Origin: an uncultured bacterium
Lineage (GTDB): Bacteria > Bacillota > Clostridia > TANB77 > CAG-508
Direction of reading: 5' to 3'
NCBI GenBank assembly: GCA_905215845.1
Contig: CAJMRU010000011.1
Span: 1 to 14,194 of the forward strand
DNA length: 14,194 nucleotides
A program made the position numbers and the translations under genes. A model generated the notes under the pieces. That model was given only the letters and a program-made list of their open reading frames with translations, searched no databases and had not been told where the DNA came from. Shown piece by piece: positions 7,392 to 14,194 of the stretch; the stretch's first letter is position 1, and every line of letters begins with the position of its first letter.

Positions 7392-7445
7392 GAGTGTATC
7401 GAAAAAAAGAAAATAAAATCGAATAATAAATAATTGGAGGTACTT

Positions 7446-8852
7446 ATGAGAAAAAATGTAAAAAGTAAATGTTTAATAGTTGTATTAATGGTAATTGCCT
7501 TAGCTTTGGGATTACAAAATAATGTATATGCATCTATATCAATGTCGTCATCTAGTGTAAGTGTAGAGGCTGGTAAAAGTACTACTGTTAATATGATAGC
7601 TAATAATACTACTGGAGATGTTAATATTACTTCATCAAATCCAGAGGTAGCAACTGCAACTGGTGCTAATAGTATTTCAGATAATTCTATACCAATAACA
7701 ATAACAGGTAAAAGTGCAGGTAGTGCTACAATAACAATATCAGGGATGGCAAAAGATACAGATACTGGAGCTAATAAAGCTAAATATTCTAGAACAATCA
7801 ATGTAAAAGTAACAGGAAATGCAACAACAGACACAACAAGTGTGGACTTGAGTAATTTAGGAATAAAACCAAATGACTTTTCAGGATTTTCACCTAATAA
7901 AACTAGTTATGATGTAACTGTGCCAGAAAATGTACAAACTATTGAAGTTTATGCAATAGCTAAAAATTCTAGTGCAAAAATTTCCGGGACTGGTACACAA
8001 GAGTTAGCAATAGGAGAAAATAAAATAGAGGTGGTAGTTTCTGCTAATGATGGAACAACAAAGACATATACTATAAATATAAAAAGAGAAGGTGAAAACA
8101 AAGAAAATGTTTCACAAACCACAGAAAAAGTAGAAGAAGGTTTATCTGAATTAAAAGTAGAAAATTTGGAATTAACACCAAAGTTTGCAACAAATGTATA
8201 TGAATATTCTACTAAATATATTGGAGAAAAAACAACCTTAGATATACAAGCAATAGTAACAGAGCCAACTTATACAGCAGAAATAGTAGGAAATGAAAAC
8301 TTAAAAGAAGGAGAAAATGTAGTTACTATATTAGTATCAGACAAAGATGGTAAAAATGTTGGTACATATCAAATAAATATAAATAAAAGTAAAATTGATG
8401 AAGAAGCAATAGCGAAACAAGAAGAAGAAAGAAAACAACAAGAACAAAAGAAATTACTACTAATAGGTGGAATAGCAGGAGGAGTAATATTACTTATAAT
8501 AATAATATTAATTATAAAACATCAAAAAAGTAAATCATATGCAGAAGAATTTTCAGCAATTCCGTTTTCAAAATTAAATGACAAAGATGATGAGGAATAT
8601 TTTGATAATAAAAATGAAAATATAAATGATATAGATAGTGGATTTGAAAATAATTTTATAAAAAATGATGATAATAGTGAAGAACAAGAGGAATTTAAGC
8701 AAGAAGATTCTGAAAACATAGAAGAAGTGAAAACAACATCAAAAGAAGAATTGAAAAGAAAATTTTTAGAAGGTTATAATACAAGCTTTGATGATGATTA
8801 TAAAGAAGAAAAAGTGAAAAAGAATAAACATAAAGGAAAAAGATTTAAATAA
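7446..8852 (+). CDS. Membrane-anchored surface protein with Ig-like and cadherin-like beta-sandwich domains
   Basis: This 468-residue protein has a signal peptide (1-29, cleavage likely after VYA). A bacterial Ig-like (Big_2 type) domain covers about 31-124 (VSVEAGKSTTVNM through GSATITISG and TINVKVTG). A cadherin-like beta-sandwich domain covers about 135-214 (LSNLGIKPNDFSGFSPNKTSYDVTV; ENKIEVVVSANDGTTKTYTI). A second, more divergent copy covers about 233-313 (LSELKVENLELTPKF; GENVVTILVSDKDGKNVGTY). A charged stalk leads to one TM helix (337-357). The cytoplasmic tail of about 110 residues is rich in Asp/Glu/Asn and ends in Lys-rich KKNKHKGKRFK. The predicted topology is outside N-terminus, inside C-terminus. 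ATG 7446 follows TTGGAGG (7434-7440). It has its own strong promoter and stands alone between terminator-like elements. The ligand and function are unknown; the acidic tail suggests an intracellular partner, which is inference. Confidence 0.82.
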   Translation: MRKNVKSKCLIVVLMVIALALGLQNNVYASISMSSSSVSVEAGKSTTVNMIANNTTGDVNITSSNPEVATATGANSISDNSIPITITGKSAGSATITISGMAKDTDTGANKAKYSRTINVKVTGNATTDTTSVDLSNLGIKPNDFSGFSPNKTSYDVTVPENVQTIEVYAIAKNSSAKISGTGTQELAIGENKIEVVVSANDGTTKTYTINIKREGENKENVSQTTEKVEEGLSELKVENLELTPKFATNVYEYSTKYIGEKTTLDIQAIVTEPTYTAEIVGNENLKEGENVVTILVSDKDGKNVGTYQININKSKIDEEAIAKQEEERKQQEQKKLLLIGGIAGGVILLIIIILIIKHQKSKSYAEEFSAIPFSKLNDKDDEEYFDNKNENINDIDSGFENNFIKNDDNSEEQEEFKQEDSENIEEVKTTSKEELKRKFLEGYNTSFDDDYKEEKVKKNKHKGKRFK

Positions 8853-8859
8853 AATTAAA

Positions 8860-8889
8860 ATGGTACTCTATAATTTCAATGAGTACCAT
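8860..8889 (+). promoter_or_regulatory. Perfect 9-bp palindrome enclosing a TATAAT, before tRNA-Thr
   Basis: ATGGTACTC (8860-8868) and GAGTACCAT (8881-8889) are perfect inverted repeats around a 12-nt centre. The centre begins with TATAAT (8869-8874). It lies 7 bp after the surface-protein stop and 7 bp before the tRNA. No T-run follows on the + strand, so it is a poor terminator in the gene direction. On the reverse strand a T-rich run does follow. It could be a terminator hairpin, an RNA-processing hairpin, or an operator over a -10 box; no good -35 is visible. Confidence 0.5.
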
Positions 8890-8895
8890 ATATAT

Positions 8896-8971
8896 GCCAA
8901 TATAGCTCAGTTGGTAGAGCAACGGATTCGTAACCCGTAGGTCAGCAGTTCAATTCTGCTTATTGGCTCCA
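8896..8971 (+). tRNA. tRNA-Thr (anticodon CGT)
   Basis: The 76-nt cloverleaf is complete, with CCA encoded at 8969-8971. The acceptor GCCAATA (8896-8902) pairs with TATTGGC (8961-8967). The D arm is GCTC/GAGC with AGTTGGTA. The anticodon loop TTCGTAA gives CGT (reads ACG). The T arm AGCAG/CTGCT encloses TTCAATT. The sequence resembles the Thr(CGT) tRNA of other bacteria. The anticodon stem has an A-C mismatch at the pair next to the loop (31-39). rdgB starts 33 bp downstream, so co-transcription is likely. Confidence 0.93.
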
Positions 8972-8990
8972 ATAAGTAAAATCTTTTGCA

Positions 8991-8996
8991 AAGGAG
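8991..8996 (+). promoter_or_regulatory. Ribosome binding site that decides the rdgB start
   Basis: AAGGAG lies 8 nt before ATG 9005. A longer open frame from TTG 8963 would begin inside the tRNA acceptor stem, so 9005 is the real start. Confidence 0.85.
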
Positions 8997-9004
8997 AAAA
9001 GTTT

Positions 9005-9607
9005 ATGAAAATCTATTTAGCATCAAACAATAAAGGAAAAATTGAAGAAATAAAAAAATTCTTTTCAAATGCAGAAATCATAACACCAAATTCATTAAAA
9101 GAATTTCAAGAACCAGAAGAAAACGGAAAAACTTTTGAAGAAAATTCTATGATAAAAGCAAAAGCATTATATAATTTTATAAAAGATAATATAAAAAAAG
9201 GAGATATTATTATTGCTGATGATTCTGGAATTATTATACCAACATTAGGCGAAGATAAGTTAGGAGTTTATACAAAAAGACAAATGCTTAGTTGGACGTA
9301 TGAAAATAATTGTGATGAAAAAGAATTTTGGAAACATATTGTAAACATAGCAGGAGAGAAAGCAAAAACAAAATTTTTAGCAGTAATTTCTGTAATTGAT
9401 TGTGAAGGAAAAGAATTTTCATATACATATACTCTTGATGGAACTGTTGTATATCCAAGAGGAACAAATGGATTTGGATTTGATAGTATATTCGAATATA
9501 AAGGGAAAACCTTAGCAGAGATATCAATAGAAGAAAAAGAGAAAATAAGTCCAAGAGGAAAAGCACTTGAAAAAGTAATAAATGAGTTTTTGGAGTTTAA
9601 TAAATAA
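9005..9607 (+). CDS. rdgB: RdgB/HAM1 family non-canonical purine NTP pyrophosphatase
   Basis: This 200-residue protein has normal length for the HAM1/RdgB family, which hydrolyses ITP, dITP and XTP to monophosphates and keeps deaminated purines out of DNA and RNA. Visible motifs are ASNNKGKIEEIK (6-17) for phosphate binding, EENGKTFEENSMIKAKAL (38-55), the catalytic ADDSG (71-75), GTNGFGFDSIF (153-163) and ISPRGKAL (181-188). Several normally strict positions differ: the nucleobase-contacting His of SHR is Pro183, GYDPIF is GFDSIF, and the usual PGVYSAR block reads LGVYTKR (86-92). The fold and catalytic Asp are kept, so it is a real family member, but its base specificity may be relaxed or changed. 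It follows tRNA-Thr closely and is ended by a strong terminator. Confidence 0.88.
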   Translation: MKIYLASNNKGKIEEIKKFFSNAEIITPNSLKEFQEPEENGKTFEENSMIKAKALYNFIKDNIKKGDIIIADDSGIIIPTLGEDKLGVYTKRQMLSWTYENNCDEKEFWKHIVNIAGEKAKTKFLAVISVIDCEGKEFSYTYTLDGTVVYPRGTNGFGFDSIFEYKGKTLAEISIEEKEKISPRGKALEKVINEFLEFNK

Positions 9608-9614
9608 AAGTAGC

Positions 9615-9654
9615 AACAAAAAATGAAAACTAGATTTAGTTTTCATTTTTTGTT
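9615..9654 (+). terminator. Intrinsic terminator with 18-bp perfect stem after rdgB
   Basis: Arms 9615-9632 and 9637-9654 are perfect inverted repeats of 18 bp around the tetraloop GATT. The 3' arm contains TTTT and TTTTTT runs and the 5' arm the matching A runs, so it can act in both directions. It begins 7 bp after the rdgB stop and separates the tRNA-rdgB unit from ftsY. Confidence 0.85.
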
Positions 9655-9699
9655 ATGTTCATTAATTATTGCATATATTAATAAAAATCCCCAAAAATA

Positions 9700-9728
9700 T
9701 GGAAAAAATCAAAAATATATGTTAAAAT
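9700..9728 (+). promoter_or_regulatory. Candidate promoter for ftsY
   Basis: TAAAAT (9723-9728) is preceded by TG at 9720-9721, an extended -10 form. A weak -35-like TGGAAA (9700-9705) lies 17 bp upstream. The position, 39 bp before the ftsY ATG and after the rdgB terminator, is right for the promoter of the ftsY unit. In DNA this AT-rich, chance matches are common. Confidence 0.45.
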
Positions 9729-9767
9729 ATATATTGTTAAATTTTACATTGAAAGGAAAGAAAGAAA

Positions 9768-10673
9768 ATGGGATTTTTCGATAAATTAAAAAATGGCTTA
9801 AATAAAACAAAAAAATCATTTGACGAAAAAATAAATAATGTATTTAGCAGTTTTAGAAAAGTAGACGAAGAATTTTTAGATGAATTAGAAGAAATACTAA
9901 TAATGTCAGATATAGGAATGGATACATCAATAAAAATTATAGGAAATCTAAGAGAAAGAATAAAAAAAGAAAAAATAGAAGACGAAACAGAAGTGAAACA
10001 AGCGTTAAGAGAAGAAATGCAAAAAATATTAGATGTTACAGATATTAGTTTACATCTAAATACCAAACCATCAGTAATTCTAGTTATAGGAGTAAACGGA
10101 GTTGGAAAAACAACATCAATAGGAAAAATTGCAAGTAGATTATCAAGAGATGGTAAAAAAGTTGTAGTTGCAGCAGCAGATACATTTAGAGCAGCAGCAG
10201 TTGAACAATTAGAGATATGGGCAAAGAGGTCAGGTGCTGATATTGTAAAAAGAGATGAAGGTGTAGACCCAGCTTCAGTAGTTTATGATGCATTAAAAAT
10301 AACTAGAGAAAAAAATGCAGATGTATTAATTGTTGATACAGCAGGAAGATTGCACAATAAAAAATATTTAATGGATGAATTAAACAAAATTCAAAAAGTA
10401 ATAAATAAAGAAATGCCAGAAGCTGATAAAGAAGTGTTATTAGTAATAGATGGAACAACAGGACAAAATGCTATTTCACAAGTAAAAGCATTTAAAGAAG
10501 AAGCAGATATAACAGGATTAGTTCTTACAAAATTAGATGGAACAGCAAAAGGTGGAGTGGTTATAGGAATTGTAGAAGAAAATAAGATTCCTGTTAAATT
10601 CATAGGAGTTGGAGAACAGATTGACGATATGGAAATCTTTAATTCAGAAGAATTTGTAAAAGCAATTATATAG
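9768..10673 (+). CDS. ftsY: Signal recognition particle receptor FtsY
   Basis: This 301-residue SRP GTPase docks SRP-ribosome complexes at the membrane for co-translational insertion. It has a short charged N-terminus with an amphipathic start (MGFFDKLKNGLNKTKK), a helical N domain to about residue 95, and a complete G domain: P-loop GVNGVGKTT (108-116), DTFRAAA (138-144), DTAGR (190-194), GTTGQNA (229-235), TKLDGTAKGG (254-263), and the closing GVGEQIDDM (280-288). There is no long acidic A domain, as is common in Firmicutes. AAAGGAAAG lies about 8 nt before ATG 9768. The gene is followed 17 bp later by the UPF0182 gene, so the two are probably co-transcribed. The common clostridial partners smc, ylxM and ffh are not beside it here. 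Confidence 0.97.
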   Translation: MGFFDKLKNGLNKTKKSFDEKINNVFSSFRKVDEEFLDELEEILIMSDIGMDTSIKIIGNLRERIKKEKIEDETEVKQALREEMQKILDVTDISLHLNTKPSVILVIGVNGVGKTTSIGKIASRLSRDGKKVVVAAADTFRAAAVEQLEIWAKRSGADIVKRDEGVDPASVVYDALKITREKNADVLIVDTAGRLHNKKYLMDELNKIQKVINKEMPEADKEVLLVIDGTTGQNAISQVKAFKEEADITGLVLTKLDGTAKGGVVIGIVEENKIPVKFIGVGEQIDDMEIFNSEEFVKAII

Positions 10674-10690
10674 ATAAGGAGGAAGTTTTT

Positions 10691-13603
10691 GTGAGCAAAA
10701 AAGAAATGAATGAAAATATAGACAATACAAAAGCAAATAATCAAAAACAAGAAAATAAACAAAGTTCTACAACAACTAAAGAAAAAAGTAAGAAAAGTAA
10801 AATTAGAATGATAGCTGTAATAATATTCATTGTATTGTTTGCAATGGTAAGCTATATTCAAGTAAGGGGAAGTTACTTAGAATATCAAGAATTAGGACAA
10901 AAATATATAGAAGTTTTTAATACAAACTTAATATACAGATATAGTATAATGGGAATTAACTTTATATTATTATTCTTTGCAATTTACTTTACAAATAGAG
11001 GAATAAAAAAAGGATTAAAACCATTTTTCGAAAAAGAAAAAAAACCAATGCCAAAAATACTTAATAAATCACTAGCACTAGTAATATCGATAATTGTAAG
11101 TGCAGTCATGTCTGGAGTTATGATGCAAAAAATAATGCTTGCATTAGCAAATACAAGTTTTGGATTAACAGACCCAATTTTTAATTTAGATATTGCATAT
11201 TACATATTTCAAAAACCAGTAATTGAAATGTTAGTATATTATTTCTTAGGTATTGTTGTAGGATTAACAGTATATATGGCAGTATATTATATAATTGTAT
11301 TTAATAGATATTTTGATGGTGTAGACCCTAATATGCTAAAAGAAAGTTTATTTATGAAAAAACTTACAAGAAATGCCTTATTAATAATAATAGCAGTAGC
11401 AATAATAACTATTTTAAATACACAAAACCTAATGTTAGGAAAAATTTTAACAGTAGATGGAGAAATCGAAATAACAGGGGCAGGGATAACAGAATCTACT
11501 ATAAAACTATGGGGATATGTAATTTTTGCATTTGTTATAATAATTTTTGCATATAGAGCTTTAAAATATTTCAAACAAAGAAATACAGCAAAAATATTAA
11601 AAAATTTAGCAGTTATACCAATATATTTAGTTGCACTATTTGTTATAATGGTTGGATTTGATTTAATCTTTGTAAGAACAAATGAATTAGATAAAGAAAA
11701 GAAATATCTAGCTGAGAATATAGAAAATACCAAAAATGCATATAACTTAAATATAGAAGAAACTAATCTTGAATATTCAGGAACTATAACAGAACAAGAA
11801 ATAAATGAAAATCAATTTACATTAAATAATATACCAATAGTAAGCAAAGAAGCAGTGTTATCAACATTAAAAAATAACCAAACAAATACAGGATATTTTA
11901 CATATAGAGATGCAAACTTAGCAAAATATAAAATAGGTGATAAAGAAGAATTAGTATATGTATCACCTAGAGAAATATCTAATACAGGAAGAACATATAG
12001 TAATAAAACATATGAATATACACATGGTATGGGAGAAATACTAACATCTGCATCAGAAACAACTGAAAGTGGAAATGTAAAATACATACAAAAAGATGTA
12101 TCAGGTAAAGACGAAAAAGTAAATATTGAAGAACCTCGTACATATTTTAATACAGGAAATGAAGGAATAATAGCAACAAATACAAAAAATAAACAAGAAT
12201 ATGACTATACTGATGAACAGGGAAATGATAAAACATCTACATATAATGGTCAAGCAGGATTACAATTAAACTTTTTAGACAGATTAGTATTAGGAATTTA
12301 CAAAAACGATATAAATTTGGCTTTTTCTAGTGAAATAACTAATGAAAGTAAAATTTTAATAAATAGAAATATAATTCAAAGAGCTAAAAAAGCATTACCA
12401 TACTTAATGTATGATGAAAATCCATATACAGTTATAAGTGATGATGGAAAAATATATTGGGTATTAGATGCATATACAATTTCAAGTAGTTACCCATATT
12501 CTCAATACACAGATTTACAACATGAAGGAAAGACTAGAGATATAAATTATATAAGAAATTCAATAAAAGTAATAATAGATGCATATGACGGAACAATGAA
12601 GTTCTATATAACAGACAGAACAGACCCAATAGCAATGGCATATAACCACATATATGGCAGTTTATTTGAAAATTTAGATGAAGAAATACCTGAAGATATC
12701 GCAAAACATTTTGTATATCCAGAATTATTATATAAAATACAATCACAAATTTTAGAAGTTTATCACAATGTAAAACCAGAAGTATTATATAGAGGAGATG
12801 ACTTATGGGATACAGCAAAATATAATACAGTAAATTCAACTAAGTCAACAGGTACATACTTAGAACCATATTATACAATGGTTAAGATAAATGATAAAAA
12901 TGAATTAGGATTAATACAAATGTATACACCAAATGAAAAACAAAATATAATTTCATATTTAGTAGGAAGTACAGAGGGTGCAAATAATAAATTGAAATTA
13001 TATAAATTTTCAGCAGATAGTAATATTGTTGGCCCAATGCAATTAGATAAACAAATAAAAGAAGATGAATCAATATCAGCAGAATTACAAGCTTTAGAAA
13101 CAACAGGAACAAAGATTACAAAAAATATGATTATAGTACCAATAGAAAATACCTTATTATATGTAGAACCTATATATCAAACAATGCTAAATGAATCAGA
13201 TACACCGATACTAAAAAAGGTAATAGTAGCTTCTGGAAATAAAGTAGCAATAGGAAATTCATTACAAGAAGCATTACAAAATTTATTATCAAAATATGCA
13301 GTTGATATAGAAGTAGAAAATACAGAAGATATTGAAGGTTTAATTGATTCTATAATAAAAGCGAATAAAAATTTAACTGAATCTAATAATAATAATGATT
13401 GGGAAATGATGGGTAAAGATATACAAAAATTACAATCTTTAATAGAATCTTTAGATAAAATGAAAAGCAATCAAAAAAATGAAAATACAAATACATTAAA
13501 TGAAAATACAACTACTGAAAATAATAAAAAAGAAAATGACGAAAAAGTAAATAGTACAAAAACTAATAACAATAACACTAATAGTAATAATGTATTAGAA
13601 TAA
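10691..13603 (+). CDS. UPF0182 family seven-TM membrane protein
   Basis: This 970-residue protein matches the UPF0182 (COG1615-type) family, whose function is unknown. A charged cytoplasmic start (1-38) precedes seven hydrophobic helices at about 39-57, 84-105, 127-150, 178-202, 227-243, 272-290 and 304-327. A large, presumably extracytoplasmic domain follows. Family hallmarks are NELDKEKKYLAENIENT (start of the soluble part), TYEYTHGMGE, NFLDRLVLGIY, NRNIIQRAKKALPYLMYDENPY, DGKIYWVLDAYT, TDPIAMAYNHIYGSLF, and KPEVLYRGDDLWDTAKY. The last 50 or so residues are a low-complexity Asn/Thr/Lys tail containing a short repeated NENT element. The GTG start at 10691 has a perfect AAGGAGG (10677-10683) 7 nt upstream. 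It is translationally close to ftsY (17-bp gap). Length and ending are normal for the family; no catalytic motif is recognised. Confidence 0.92.
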   Translation: MSKKEMNENIDNTKANNQKQENKQSSTTTKEKSKKSKIRMIAVIIFIVLFAMVSYIQVRGSYLEYQELGQKYIEVFNTNLIYRYSIMGINFILLFFAIYFTNRGIKKGLKPFFEKEKKPMPKILNKSLALVISIIVSAVMSGVMMQKIMLALANTSFGLTDPIFNLDIAYYIFQKPVIEMLVYYFLGIVVGLTVYMAVYYIIVFNRYFDGVDPNMLKESLFMKKLTRNALLIIIAVAIITILNTQNLMLGKILTVDGEIEITGAGITESTIKLWGYVIFAFVIIIFAYRALKYFKQRNTAKILKNLAVIPIYLVALFVIMVGFDLIFVRTNELDKEKKYLAENIENTKNAYNLNIEETNLEYSGTITEQEINENQFTLNNIPIVSKEAVLSTLKNNQTNTGYFTYRDANLAKYKIGDKEELVYVSPREISNTGRTYSNKTYEYTHGMGEILTSASETTESGNVKYIQKDVSGKDEKVNIEEPRTYFNTGNEGIIATNTKNKQEYDYTDEQGNDKTSTYNGQAGLQLNFLDRLVLGIYKNDINLAFSSEITNESKILINRNIIQRAKKALPYLMYDENPYTVISDDGKIYWVLDAYTISSSYPYSQYTDLQHEGKTRDINYIRNSIKVIIDAYDGTMKFYITDRTDPIAMAYNHIYGSLFENLDEEIPEDIAKHFVYPELLYKIQSQILEVYHNVKPEVLYRGDDLWDTAKYNTVNSTKSTGTYLEPYYTMVKINDKNELGLIQMYTPNEKQNIISYLVGSTEGANNKLKLYKFSADSNIVGPMQLDKQIKEDESISAELQALETTGTKITKNMIIVPIENTLLYVEPIYQTMLNESDTPILKKVIVASGNKVAIGNSLQEALQNLLSKYAVDIEVENTEDIEGLIDSIIKANKNLTESNNNNDWEMMGKDIQKLQSLIESLDKMKSNQKNENTNTLNENTTTENNKKENDEKVNSTKTNNNNTNSNNVLE

Positions 13604-13620
13604 TATGAATAAAAAAAATC

Positions 13621-13654
13621 AAAAAATCCACTATAATAATAAGGTGGATTTTTT
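13621..13654 (+). terminator. Intrinsic terminator after the UPF0182 gene
   Basis: AAAAAATCCAC (13621-13631) pairs perfectly with GTGGATTTTTT (13644-13654) across a 12-nt loop, ending in a six-T run. It lies 17 bp after the stop and should end the ftsY unit. The next base (13655) is the A of the following gene's ATG. Confidence 0.85.
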
Positions 13655-13993
13655 ATGTTTAATATTTGTAAAAAAATATATGATAACTTGAGAATATCTA
13701 GGAAAAAGATAAAAAAGAAACAAAAGGAAAAATTACAAAATTCAATAGACAATTTAATTAACATATTTCAAAGGAGCAACATAGAAGATTGGAGTTATAT
13801 TTTAGGAAATAGAAAAGAAATTATAAAGAGAAATTTTTTAGCAGGAATAGCAAGAGGTGTAGGGATAGGAATAGGAGTTACAATTATAACTGCTATTTTA
13901 ATTATAATTTTACAGAAAATTGTGACTTTAAATATACCAATTATAGGAGAATATATTTCTGATATTATTGATATTGTGCAAAAGTCGAGGTAA
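13655..13993 (+). CDS. DUF5665-like small membrane protein
   Basis: This 112-residue protein has a Lys-rich N-terminal half (RISRKKIKKKQKEKLQ), then a segment like DUF5665 (KRNFLAGIARGVGIGIGVTIITAILIIILQKIV, then LNIPIIGEYISDIIDIVQ): one long hydrophobic helix at about 69-91 with a conserved RNFLAGIARG lead-in. The function of this family is not known. The only Met is at 13655. Its ribosome binding site could only be GGTGG (13643-13647), which lies in the 3' arm of the terminator hairpin. This start is therefore unusual, and expression may depend on read-through or hairpin opening. No clear promoter is seen between the UPF0182 stop and the ATG. Family call is moderately sure; start is less sure. 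Confidence 0.72.
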   Translation: MFNICKKIYDNLRISRKKIKKKQKEKLQNSIDNLINIFQRSNIEDWSYILGNRKEIIKRNFLAGIARGVGIGIGVTIITAILIIILQKIVTLNIPIIGEYISDIIDIVQKSR

Positions 13994-14034
13994 AAAATAT
14001 ACAATAATAAGAATAGTTGCATTTTAGATAGTAA

Positions 14035-14194
14035 ATAAAACAAATCTATTTATTAAAAGAACTAAAAAGTATAGAAAATTTAAACAGTTTAAATTTGGGG
14101 GTAAATAAAATTAAAGATGTGAATTTCTTAAAAGATTTTAAAAATTTAACATCTTTAGATTTAAGAAATAACTTAATTACAGATATTACTCCAC
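14035..14194 (+). pseudogene. Leucine-rich-repeat protein fragment, no recognisable start, runs off the window
   Basis: From 14035 to the window edge an open frame encodes internalin-like repeats: IENLNSLNLGVNKIKDVNFL, then DFKNLTSLDLRNNLITDITP, with a 22-residue period from SLNL to SLDL. A stop (TAA 14032-14034) lies immediately upstream. The frame has no ATG and no TTG or GTG with a ribosome binding site, and no signal peptide precedes the repeats; the other two frames upstream (13994-14056) are full of stops. It is therefore either the 3' remnant of a gene that lost its 5' end, or a gene whose beginning is disrupted. Such repeats usually belong to surface or secreted proteins. The 3' end is outside the window, so its fate cannot be judged. 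Confidence 0.5.

Noticed and set aside
8963..9004. TTG at 8963 as a longer start for rdgB
   Set aside because: It lies inside the tRNA acceptor stem; ATG 9005 has a proper AAGGAG and matches the family N-terminus.
13470..13600. Repeat array at the end of the UPF0182 gene
   Set aside because: The repeated AATGAAAATACAA units are short, coding and part of a low-complexity Asn/Thr tail; there is no spacer regularity as in CRISPR.
1..14194. Mobile elements, CRISPR arrays, phage or defence modules, and UGA recoding
   Set aside because: No transposase, integrase, terminal repeats, spacer-repeat pattern or defence-type domain was seen; Trp is encoded by TGG and TGA serves as the rseP stop.

Overview
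The window is about 14.2 kb of very AT-rich DNA in which every convincing gene lies on the + strand. Codons end mostly in A or T, arginine is nearly always AGA, ribosome binding sites are strong and AGGAGG-like, terminators are intrinsic, and the code is standard (TGG for Trp, TGA as a stop). With the pyrH-frr-uppS-cdsA-rseP order, this points to a low-GC Firmicute, most likely an uncultured or gut-type Clostridia. That placement is inference; no species is claimed.

Layout: (1) 38-1981, a secreted/membrane DUF2207 protein with a glycine-rich C-terminus that looks disturbed by indels. (2) 2063-7206, a housekeeping cluster: pyrH (UMP kinase), frr (ribosome recycling factor), an FPP/GGPP-type polyprenyl synthase, uppS (undecaprenyl-PP synthase), cdsA (CDP-diglyceride synthase) and rseP (site-2 protease). 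rseP is split by two +1 frameshifts of identical form. A terminator follows at 7242-7275. (3) A strong extended -10 promoter (7363-7391) drives a membrane-anchored surface protein with an Ig-like and two cadherin-like beta-sandwich domains. (4) tRNA-Thr(CGT), with encoded CCA, lies 33 bp ahead of a divergent rdgB/HAM1 NTP pyrophosphatase, which ends in an 18-bp stem terminator. (5) ftsY and a UPF0182 seven-TM protein form a two-gene unit ending in a terminator. (6) A small DUF5665 membrane protein starts on the base after that terminator. (7) At the right edge is a leucine-rich-repeat reading frame with no recognisable start.

The central cluster links UMP phosphorylation and ribosome recycling to envelope lipid supply. 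The polyprenyl synthase would make the allylic diphosphate used by UppS for the undecaprenyl carrier, CdsA makes CDP-diacylglycerol, and RseP works in the membrane. FtsY, the SRP receptor, serves insertion of membrane proteins such as its UPF0182 neighbour.

There is no CRISPR array, transposase, phage module or obvious defence system. The most notable signal is a repeated anomaly: six positions (four in the DUF2207 tail, two in rseP) where removing one C in front of GG restores the expected protein. This suggests a systematic sequence or consensus error, or less likely real mutations. Other points of interest are a missing dxr and an inserted prenyl synthase in the classic cluster, substitutions at normally conserved sites of the prenyl synthase and RdgB, a 30-bp tandem repeat ahead of frr, and a palindrome around a TATAAT box just before the tRNA.
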